From Dipetalonema caudispina (lineage: Eukaryota > Nematoda > Chromadorea > Rhabditida > Onchocercidae), in the NCBI GenBank assembly GCA_013365325.1, contig JABVXV010000025.1, positions 310,001-374,000 of the forward strand: a stretch of DNA of 64,000 bases, in the 5' to 3' direction. The position numbers were made by a program, and so were the translations under genes. Below are positions 12,089 through 22,227 of the stretch, piece after piece. Every line of letters begins with the position of its first letter. Position 1 is the first letter of the stretch. The notes under the pieces were generated by a model that did not search any database, was not told the DNA's origin, and saw only the letters and a list, made by a program, of their open reading frames with translations.

Positions 12089-15000
12089 ATGTGCCTATGT
12101 AGCAGAAAGAAGTCAGAAGTAAGGCTTGTGGCTCAACCTCCACTCTCAATACTCCAAATACCGCCAGTAAATTTATGCATAACTTGTAGGAAGGAATTGG
12201 AATCAGCAAAGATTTTGTTGACAATAAAAACTTTCATTAATTAATTGATCGAAATTTACCAATTAGTTTTAACATAATAACAAGGAAATATAAAAATATA
12301 ATAGTGCAAAAAAGCTTAAGGAAATAAGAATTTGATTTAAAAAAAAAAAGTGAAACATAACAAAAAGGAAAACAACGCAAACTTTAGCATAATACGAAGC
12401 CAAACACTTTTTTTTTCTTTTTTATAAATTGAGAGAAAAACAATTGGTTAGAATTAAAAATATGGTTAGTAATTTAATCATGATATCAAAGTGATTTATA
12501 TGCTACTGCAAATAGTAATATAATTAACACTTTCAATTTCGAATTGTTACATTGATTTTGAAAATTCCTGCACAAATATATGTTAGTATAAAAATAAACG
12601 ATATTTCATAGCTGAAAACAAAAAATTCACCACAAAAAATTAGAAAGGGAACACAGCGAAGCAGAATTCCATTATCCAAGGAAGAACTGAAAAGTCAATT
12701 TGAGGAGATACAAAAGGTTACTATAATTTGTTTTTTCATTGAATTACTTTCGTTACTTTTAAAAGAGTGATAAATCAAAGGTCAACCAAAAAGTTATGTT
12801 AATAAAACTTACAATTTCTAGCAGAAATAATGATATCTGGTGATGGTCTAACATTATAATACGTGATGTGCGTAATAGTTTTAAAGGTTAACCCCAAGAA
12901 GTAAGCTTACATGTTACTCATTTAATTTTCATATTAAAGGCACTTGGAGTTGAACCAAATTCAGCGCTTATAGATCGAATTCACTCATGCAAACAGCCTG
13001 TGAAAGATTTGTCTGTAAAGAAAGGTGTTCCATTAATTGTAATTTTTTTTCTCATGAAGTATTTCAAATATTTTTAAACATATTTGAAATAGAAAGTTTC
13101 ATCTCTTAATTAGTCTCTTTTTTATCTTCTCTATTAATCACTCACCTATTCTCGAAGTTCACTCCATACAGTATGCTTTTTAGGTGATTTAATATTCTCA
13201 CTGAAAGAATTGAAAAAAGCGCCAAAAACAATCAGTAACAGAAAGTACGGCAGTAAAGAAAATATCAAAACTCGAAAAGATGAGATGGATGCGGACGATG
13301 ATACACTTTACCCAAAACCTATCTCAAAAAATGGAACGGATCAGGAGGAAGTAGATGAAGAAGTGGTAATAAGCATATAAATCTAAAACTGATATTGGAA
13401 AAAAAACACCTCTGTTCTTCAATCTTTTATTAGTTTCGAAAAAAATTGTATATTACCTGACTATCACATTTCCTAGAGATAATCAGTGATCGGGATTTCA
13501 TTAAAAATAATATACAAAGATGATTATTAGTTGTTTTATCCAAGAATACATCTGTTGCAGCATCTAGAAGAACCAAATTCGGAAAATTATATGTACAATG
13601 AGCAGGAAATACTATTTGTGTGCCATGATATGATACGCCAACTTAATAAAGTGCTACTTTTTCATAAATTTTACAATTTGTAATTTTATGTTTTAAGTTA
13701 TTCCCGAAAAAATATTTCAAATTTGAACATTGAGAGAGAATCCAATAGTTTTGTGAGTCTTTAAATAAAATTTAATATCGTATTGGAGTATCAGTTACTA
13801 TTTTCTGAGAATGCCAAGCCTATCACGCTCGAAGTATTCCGCATGACATTAGCTTTTGTTTAAAGATGCATGTCGAATTTTCGTCGTTGGCAACAGACTC
13901 ACTTGTCACGATAATGAAAATGTCATTTATTACAGGAAGATATAAATGAACTTAACGAGCTATCAGTTATAAAGGTCTACTTTAATAATTGAAGATTAGA
14001 AATGAGTATTGAAGTTCGAAGGATGCAATTTATGTTTTTGCTCGTTGAAGTGTTTTCAACTTCCAGTACATTTATATGAGTTTTGATACTGAAATCCAAA
14101 CTTTGAAAATGCTCAATTCCGATTTTTCTCAGTTATTACACTAATTTTCGACTTTTTTTCAATTATTAATTATTAAATTTTAGTCGGACGAAATACTCCA
14201 GTATGACCCATATGCGCCTCTCGAAGAACTTGAGAAACGGGATTCTTTCAATTGTCAGACGCTACGTAGAAATACATTCCTTGCAAATGCATTATCCATG
14301 CCGAATGAAAAAGAACGCAAGAAAAAAAGCAAACCAAAATCGCCGCACGTTTCATTTTTTATATTTAACGCTCTTCACAACCACATTTTTCACGGATAAT
14401 TTCACTCCACTCTCAAAAAATGTCTTACTTATTACTTTCTACAACAACCGATGTGTGCGTGTATCGGATAGAGGGGTACGTCTTACCTAAAAGGCATGAA
14501 ACAAACATTTCAATATATGCAAACTATTTTCATGAAGATATAGTATGTGATAAATATACGATAATGGTATCAATTATGAAGTACTCATTGCAGGAGCAAG
14601 GTGACATTTAATGAAAAAGTATTTGATATAACTGACTGGGAAGAATTCACATGGTAAATTTTTATACGTAATGATATGAATGATTTGAAGATTTAACGTC
14701 AATGAGTATTTAATTATATATTATATATTATAATTATATACAAACCACTAATATTTGCTTTCACTTCTGTTTTTATTAAATTTCAACATTTTTTGCAGCA
14801 CAGCGGAAGAAAAATCAGAGAGAACACAAATGGACAGTGAGTTGGAACTTGTGAAAACCCAAGAAATTGTTAGTTTGCAATAGATTTTCATCGGCAACTA
14901 TCAAAAGATGGAACGAAATTTCTATAAATTCAGTAAAAACCAACACTTTTTTAATGCTATGCCTTATCATCTTTTATCAATTTTGAGGAATAGTGCATCA

Positions 15001-15310
15001 GGTTAAAGGTTTGACTATTTAGTTTTGTTTAGTTGGATTAATAACTGACAACAATTTTAAGCTACCTTTGACATCTAAAGAAACAGTGGAACAATCGTCG
15101 GAAAAAGCTCATCACTTTCCGAAAATTTTATTGGAAACAAGTCCAACAGTAAAATATGCAACGAATGATTCAACGGAATCAGCAGATCAGAATAGTACAC
15201 CTAAAACATTTACTCAGACAGAGATATCATCACCATCCAGTCATGATAGGGAAATATCCAGAAATAATCCGAAATTGAGAGTAAAAACAGATTTAGAAAA
15301 GAAAGCCTAA
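12089..15310 (+). CDS. Disordered acidic/basic protein of 344 residues, unknown function, with RVxF-like motif
   Basis: Ten exons keep one frame: 12089-12118, 12612-12716, 12940-13024, 13184-13365, 13561-13617, 13936-13974, 14184-14348, 14601-14653, 14799-14868, 15062-15310. The start ATG (MCLCSRKKSE) follows TTCAG at 12079-12083, a likely trans-splice site. I do not recognise the protein. It is hydrophilic, rich in Lys, Glu, Ser and Thr, with no signal peptide or membrane segment. Basic patches (residues about 11-30; ERKKKSKPK) alternate with acidic ones (MDADDD, EEVDEEV). A compact block, HVTFNEKVFDITDWEEF, resembles a PP1-docking RVxF motif plus an acidic flank. The C-terminal 82 residues are a Ser/Thr-rich tail. 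AATAAA lies at 15380-15385. Least certain are the start and the acceptor at 14600 (GAGCAAG), chosen because it alone keeps frame. Confidence 0.6.
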
Positions 15311-16183
15311 AATAGCAGAAATACTACGATGTAAACTTGAAGTTATGCATTATCAAACTAAATATGTAATTTTGACATTAATAAATCTGTTTAGAAATTT
15401 GAGGCTCCGATCTTAAATTTATGAATCTACGCAACTTTCATAACGTTTGATATTTTCGATCGTTAAAAATTCTAACGATTGCCCTCTGCCTCAATAATAC
15501 GCTTTCATGTTCTTCGCTACTTTACGTAACCTCTCTATATGCATCCACGTAACTCGTGGGAATGGAAAAATATATCTTTCCACTTTATAATAGCCTTCAC
15601 GACGATCGTTTTGCAAGACCTAATTATCACATATTTGTAAATTTAATTTATCGATCATGTCGACAAAAACCGACCGATTCATAAATAATGGGATTTGAAG
15701 TTTTAAAAATGCATTAACAAATTAATTATTGTAGTGTTCATTCCTGAAATTACAGAATACTTTCATAACTTAACTCCTACGGAGAGAAATGAAAATTTTT
15801 GCAGAGATCTAAATCAGCAAATTAATATAAGAAAGAAATTAAAGAACGGTTTAATTCACCAAACTCGGAATTCAGAATTCTAAAAATGATATCATATTTG
15901 CTATCTTTGCTGTCTTGGCTGTTAATATAGTTACAGAGGCCTTATTAACTTCTTAGTCATCAGTAATTAAGTAGTCTCCGGATACTAGGAGATGGCTTTC
16001 ACAATTATTTTAATGAAGCTCCATTTACTGCTAACGCTGGCCTGTACGCCTCTTCTTCTTAAGATCAAAAATCGGATTCTGAAAACCGCATTATTCTAAT
16101 TTACCTTCCCCTTTTTATTTCTGTCCTAATACAATCAAAATTATTAAAATAGCAAAGTCAGTTTCTGGTGTTAGAACCGATCG
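15311..16183. other. Intergenic between two plus-strand genes
   Basis: Contains the probable polyadenylation signal AATAAA at 15380-15385. A short frame at 15992-16099 begins with a signal-peptide-like run (MAFTIILMKLHLLLTLACT). It cannot be spliced in frame to the next exons, so I do not call it a gene. Confidence 0.4.
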
Positions 16184-16521
16184 ATGATGCCTTTCGCATT
16201 TGTAAGTAACAATATTACATCCGAAAATTACTTTATGGTCTATCAGATCTCACAATTGTCGTATTACATTACGAAGCAGAAATGGATGAAGTGGAGGACA
16301 GAAGTGGACAGATACAAAGACGACGTCCTCCTGCATCGGAAAAAGTGGAGAAGTCTGATGGTTTGTGATAAACAAAAACTTATAACAGAAACGTCTGAAG
16401 AAAGTAAGTTACAAATTTAATTATCGACAAACTAATGAAGTTTCATATAAACTTTTGGAAAATGCCTATAATTTCAGTGAATAGAGGCCTGAGTGACTTT
16501 TTGCTGTCATTGAAATATTAA
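16184..16521 (+). CDS. Small basic protein, 72 residues, unknown function
   Basis: Three exons, 16184-16201, 16247-16403 and 16478-16521, give a closed frame starting MMPFAF and ending FLLSLKY. An acceptor-like AAGTCAG ends at 16161, 22 bases before the ATG, consistent with trans-splicing. Donors are strong (GTAAGT twice) and acceptors are TATCAG and TTTCAG. Introns are only 45 and 74 bases. The protein is rich in Lys, Trp and Arg, for example QKWMKWRTEVDRYKDD, with no signal peptide. The same exon pair is also open in a second frame, which reads FLVLEPIDDAFRI then YLTIVVLHYEAEMDEVEDR and stops at 16377-16379. I prefer the first frame because it uses all three exons and has an ATG. I do not recognise either product. 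Confidence 0.4.
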
Positions 16522-17232
16522 GGAATTATGGACAAAAAACAAACGCCGAACAAGTTAGATGGCCTTGGACTGCAAGCGTCAAATGATTTGCCACATAGGT
16601 TAAACCAAAATATATTAGCACGAAATCAGCCAAAAAAGAGCGGAAATAAAATGCAATGCTAATCAGATATCCAGGATGATGGTAATCGAATCTATTGATT
16701 AAGACCAACCTGATAGTATCTCCCTGATCCCTTGACCCACTAGACACAGATCCATAATAATCCATTACTGAACTGTCGGTATAATTTTCCGAAGGAAAGA
16801 TCAGAATGACATCAGCTGTTTTTGACAGTTCTGCTATGATATCAAATCTACAGAGGTTAGCTGACCAGTTTACCTATATCAATAAAATTTGCATATTCAT
16901 CAATGATAGTTATTTAGGACAGAAGAAGGATGACAAGATAGAATGTATAAATGAATCGAATAAATAGACAAATTCCATTTTCTAATCCTCATTTCGTTAA
17001 TCATTTATCCTTTTAGGTATGATTTGCCGGTAATGTCAGGTTAAGTTTATTTATTTCCTACATTTCTCAGGCTGCTCAAAAAGAGAATTTCCATTTCTCG
17101 TATTAATCATACTGAAGAGCAGGGAAGACATTAATATGTTTGAAAGGTATCGATCGGAACAATAACTCTGACTGAACGGATTTTTAGGTTTTAATCTATC
17201 GATGGTATAAAAGTCTTCAAGGAATATTCATT
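16522..17232. other. Intergenic
   Basis: No supported gene. Open frames on the minus strand here (for example 16526-16765) have no splice or family support. The last 100 bases lead into the 8-base first exon of the next gene. Confidence 0.4.
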
Positions 17233-18065
17233 ATGGCCAGGTATTATTCATCAACTTGTTGCCTCATTCGTGGACAGTTCTATAATAGTATTTATCAGTT
17301 AAAATTATCATTGTACCTCATAGTGATAGCTCATTGAATTGATATATATGGCCAGTGTCTCTCTGTCCCATCAAATTTTTTGATATCTTAGTTGGCAAAT
17401 TTACAGCCTTTGGCCTAAATTCTTGGTATTGGCAATTATTATATGGCAGTGGTGTACCTCAACTTTAAGTGAGAATTTGTTGTGTTATTCGGGTGTTAAT
17501 AACAAAATGATAATGACTCCGTGCGATTCGAATATCGAATTCTGTTACAAGCAAGTAATGCCAAATGGAATTATTGTTAGTTTCTAAAATTTTTCTACAA
17601 AGATGGAATTTTTAAGCCTCTTCTGGGAAATTCTTGTTGAAAATATCACAATTCCCCGATCACTGTCCGATCATGAACTGATTGAAAGATCGCTTGTTCA
17701 TCCATCCACCTCTATCGCTTTGCATTATGTATTGATTGGTTTTTATTTTTTGAAGATTCAATGTGAAATAATAGAAAAAGAGAGCATTACCATTTGGTTA
17801 ATTTAAATTTATAATCATTTCATTCAGTTACTCAACTTCTCGATAAAGTTGATCACTACTGCAGGTAAAGGATTGTGACAAAAGTATGAAATTTGGATTT
17901 TGCAAAGTTGGAAGAGAAGGATGTGAAAAGCGCCATATCAAAGGACAGATATGTTGCTGTAAGAAATCAAAATGTAATGCATCTGAACGGACGTGCATAC
18001 AGCATTTCATGTTAATTGCTTCAATTACATTAATTAGTAGCAGTAGATTACTTTACTCATTGTAA
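17233..18065 (+). CDS. Second small secreted Ly-6/three-finger-like protein with an 8-base first exon
   Basis: Exons 17233-17240 (ATGGCCAG), 17407-17554 and 17865-18065 join in frame to 118 residues. The split codon AG^C gives MASLWPKFLVLAIIIWQWCT, a good signal peptide that appears only after this splice. The mature part contains LLCYSG, TPCDSNIEFCYKQ, KDCDKSMKFGFC and the closing CCCKKSKCN of the Ly-6/three-finger fold. A moderately hydrophobic C-terminus (residues about 100-118, FMLIASITLISSSRLLYSL) suggests a GPI signal. AATAAA lies at 18112-18117, about 50 bases past the stop. The architecture matches the gene at 9922-10587: signal peptide, one intron inside the cysteine domain in phase 0, CCC..CN and a hydrophobic tail. 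The two are likely ancient paralogues. Confidence 0.65.
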
Positions 18066-19314
18066 ATACGCCGATCATATGTATACAAAACAAATATGAG
18101 TGAAGAGATAGAATAAACAATCAAACAAGTGAACCTATGAAAAATGGATGCAAATTAAACTATAAAATAAACAATCCTTGTAAATATATCCCGTGAACTT
18201 ATTACATATTGCCGGGAAGTATCTCTCTTTCAATTAACGGAATGAAATTAAAAACGAGCAATGGGAGAACTACGCAATGCCTATGTGACGTAAATAACGT
18301 ATTCAATGGATGTGATGTGTCCGTTCATTTATAAATTAATTTTCACTTCACACTTTAACTGATGGAATCAAAGAGAATACAGCATGGAAATTAAGCAGGA
18401 TTAAAATTTAAAATCGATCACAACACTTTTTTGCTTTATTCTCTAAGAATTCATTACACGAAAATCGGCTTGCAAATGAACATATGTCAAAAATTTTTGA
18501 AAGAAAAAATAAAGACGAAAAATGAATGACATTTGATAAATTCTATCATTATTTTTCTGGCAACATTCATGTTACTTAATTGCTTCATTCCTTTAAATTC
18601 TGTATTGTCGAAAAAAAAAAGAAAAAACAGAGAGAGTATAAAAAAGGGCTTTACTCGAGTAGCAAAATTTTTTATTTTATTTTCAAAGACGTTTTCAGAA
18701 TGTTCGTTGAGTGCGCAATTGGATGACAGGCTGTTAAGCGCAATATCATCGCTTGAATTTCTTTATTGAACACTATCAATTGTAATAAAGGTTTTTTTAA
18801 TTGCAAAAGTTGTAAGGGAAAATTAAAAAAATTTGAATTTTCGGATATACGTAAAAAAGGAAAACAGAAGACGAAATAACGCGTATCGATAAGTGGAATA
18901 ATAAGTGTAGGAAATAGACCGGAAACCGACGATGCGTAGGCTACCAAGTGGAAAATTGGCAATGAACGGAGAAACAGGCCAGAAAGAAATCGTGCCGTAT
19001 GGCAACAAGCAGGAATAGGACAAAGTATGCGGAAACAAACGGACTAATGATGTGTGAGGAAAGAAGCGGAAAATTGACAGTTAATGTGTCAGGAAGCGGA
19101 AACAAGAAGATGAAGAAACAAACGGAAGAAGGAAGAGGGAACAATAGAAAAGTCAAGAGATTCGAAAGAATTTCGTCTAGAACAATTTTAATTGATCATT
19201 TTGTTATAAACAAGTTACCAACTTAGATCAACTGCTCAGTTCTTTGGTGCTTTTTCCTATACGATCACTCTTTTCTTTCACAATAATTTCGAAATTTGTT
19301 GACATTAATCAAAT
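18066..19314. other. Intergenic, purine-rich segment
   Basis: From about 18830 to 19165 the plus strand is unusually rich in A and G, and both strands are open in several frames. This reflects composition rather than coding. No splice-supported exon was found. Confidence 0.4.
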
Positions 19315-19471
19315 ATGAAATCTATAATACTTGCAGGATTTCTGTATCTATTAATATTTTCGGTATTTCGTTATCAAAACAGGTCCGTAAACATTCTATT
19401 TTTTTTTTTTTTTTTTTTGCTGTATTCCCAGTTACGGCTGCAACAATGAAAATATAAAATATTTGTTGTGA
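19315..19471 (+). CDS. Candidate 35-residue secreted peptide gene
   Basis: Exon 19315-19382 starts with ATG and encodes a hydrophobic leader (MKSIILAGFLYLLIFSVF). CAAAACAG^GTCCGT opens a 49-base intron containing a 20-base T run and ending TATTCCCAG. Exon 19432-19471 completes Ser from AG^T and reads SYGCNNENIKYLL then TGA. The intron length and T-rich 3' end fit nematode introns. The product would be a signal peptide or anchor plus a very short mature peptide with one cysteine. No family is recognised and a third exon cannot be excluded. It could equally be a chance frame. Confidence 0.25.
19399..19418 (+). repeat. Poly(T) run of 20
   Basis: An uninterrupted T run lies directly upstream of GCTGTATTCCCAG. 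It may act as the polypyrimidine tract of the small intron at 19383-19431. Confidence 0.9.
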
Positions 19472-22227
19472 AAAGAATTCTAGGCTTGCTTTGCTAGATT
19501 TCGGGGAAAGCTATAGTGTTAACAGTATCTTCCAGTTTCATGATTAAAGCTACAATATGAAAAGGGTTATCCGATTATATGACAAATGAATGAAATTTAC
19601 AGGCATGTCAGATTATTTCTTGCAAATGCATTTCACTATGCTTTTGTCATTAATAGCAATAACGATTGTTATTCTTCCAATCGTAACGATTTCAGCATGA
19701 TATTCCAAAAAAAAACTATAAAAGCTGTGGCATACTGACTATATAACTTGATAGTTATATTAAATGTGATATCGATGTAAAAATGAAACAGTGCCTTCCG
19801 GTATTCCAGCCAGTAACACAAATAAGTCTTCTGGAAATGGTCAGAATATTTATTTTACTACCTATTGTCGAAGAATTTTCTGATCTTAATAATCTTCATC
19901 ACTTCACAAAAATTTCATTATTCTGAATCATATGGGATAATGTAAAGTGTCGATATTTGAGGAATAAATTCGAGAAAGAGCGGGAAAGGACGATATGTCT
20001 TTTCTCCAACGAAAAGTTTATTTGACATTTGTTACTGCTGATATTAATTTATACTTAAACATGGATGAGAATTAGGACATAGCCTATCTACCACTGATCT
20101 TATCCTTGAAACATCGGTTCAACAGTATTTTGGCTATGGAACATGTAGAGAGTGGAAACATTGAAAATCAAGCATAAAATTTAGTTATGAACAATTTCAT
20201 TTATTAATTACTGTTGCTGTGCAATGTGTGTTTGATTTTTGGATTCAGCGTTTGATTGCGATTCCATTATCAACAACAAATCTATAATCGATAGTGTTTA
20301 AAGAAGAATAGACATGTCATTCTGTTGAATTATAGTATTTTCTGTTCAATTTTCTGAGAACTACTCAAACCTCTCGGCATATTGAGATGTATTATTCTCG
20401 GATAGTTGAGAATACCAGCTCGATGATGAATTCGCACCTCTGCTATAAAACCTCGCCATGCTTTTTCCACATATACTTTATAGATCGGTACCTTAGCGAA
20501 AGCATAACTAATTTATCTGTTTCCGGGTAAATGATGATAAATCAATAATTTTAAAGGACTTTATGGATCTGGAATGAAACCTGTAAAATATTGATGCATT
20601 GTGCAAGAAAAGGTTTCACGTTAATTTGACCAATATCTATATCACTGTTATCCTTTCCCACGTTATGTTTTGTTTTAGTATTTTGCTCCAAAAATGTTGT
20701 TCTCGTTGCTGCAAAGTTCAAAGATATTTATAAGGCTCATCACTTATACTGATTTACCAAGAGGATTTAGGAGAGTATAAAGGATAAGGGTGAAAAGAGA
20801 TATTAAAGAAGTATCTACTACAAAAGGTTAAAACTATTCTTTCCATCTTCCTGAAAACAAATATTTGAAAAAGAAAAAAACGTTTTTTGGATTTTTTTTC
20901 TTGATTAATTAGCGTAATATAAATTTTGAAAAAGAAATGAGATAAATGGTTTGGAGAATTAGTTAGGTACTGATGAATAGATGAAAGATTGACTAGGTGA
21001 TGGACAATCATATGAGGCAGTATAGAAACTGATCGGTCAATTAGTTCCAAAAATTATCTTTGCATCGAAAAATACTAATACCAAGGTCATCTTACGAAGA
21101 ATCGTTCATACGACGATCAATTGACAAAGAATGTACTATAAGAAAGTTTTCAGAATTGTATTAAACAACTTTAAAATCATCACTTTTGATTTCACCTATT
21201 TGGTAAAAAAACAAAACAAAAAAATCAGGCTTTCTCTTGAGAGAAATGGATTTCAACCTCAGCAAAGAATAAAGTTCGTTTCATTTTTTCTAATTATACC
21301 ATTTCCAAAGAAAAATCTAAGACTAAATACAATGATATATATTCATGATTGTAAAACTTTTAAACCTGAAGGCAAGTATGAAAAATGTTCACATCCGCAT
21401 GCCCTTGCCATACCCGATTGTAGTATATTGTTTCTTGAGATTAAAACAGGCCTGAAATCTCTCAAAACTTGTTCCCAAGAAGAATTCTAAGAAGAAAAAC
21501 AATGACAAGAATTCTCATATCGATTGGCTACACATGCTAAAAAGACAAACCTTACAGTTCCAGCTAACAGATCTGACAGCCGTCTTCAATTCTTATACAA
21601 AATACAGTGAGCAATTGAATCAGTAAAGCCAGCTATATGTTGTTCCATATTGTTTTAAATGTAAAAAACAGGGAGTTGAATTGCTGCTTAGACAAATGTA
21701 ATACTCCTTACATGAGAAAATTGTGGTTTTGTGACTGTAGAAGGGGAAACAATCATGTGGGGAAAGTTTTTCCATTACTATGTCGGTGATTTCAGGTAAG
21801 TCAAGATCAAATATTAAAGCAGACAGATATTAACAGCATGCAAGAAGGTACCCGGCTCAAGTTGGATGATTCAAAATTTAAAAAAGAGAAAAACGATATC
21901 TGCAGAATTAGGTAATCCGACCCAAACACGATGCAATTAAAGTCTGTACGGTAACATGAACTCAATGTGCGTATTTATTCAGCATTTTAAAGTGTTTCCA
22001 TTCCATCTATAACTTTTTTTGTAGAACCGACAGAATTTCTCTTATAAATTGCAAACGAATAAAAACTGTTTTTATCGATTTAAAACAAGAACATATGACA
22101 GTTATGTGTAAAGAACTGAACAGCGGTAATCAATAACTTTGACAAATAAACAAATAGGCTCAAAATTTACGGAACGCATGTGAAATAGATCAGATTAAAC
22201 AATCAAAACCAATGACTCCATTACTGC
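19472..22227. other. Intergenic; 3' flank of fkb-6
   Basis: No supported coding exon. A 119-codon open frame at 21131-21490 (+) lacks splice sites, signal or recognisable motif. The minus-strand polyadenylation signal for fkb-6 is probably TTTATT at 21974-21979 (AATAAA on the minus strand). Confidence 0.4.

Noticed and set aside
16526..16765. 79-codon minus-strand frame
   Set aside because: No motif, and both sides are intergenic on that strand.
18672..19226. Overlapping frames on both strands in a purine-rich stretch
   Set aside because: All explained by the A/G bias, which removes stops on both strands; no motif or splice site pattern.
21131..21490. 119-codon plus-strand frame
   Set aside because: No signal, domain or splice support; basic low-complexity start.
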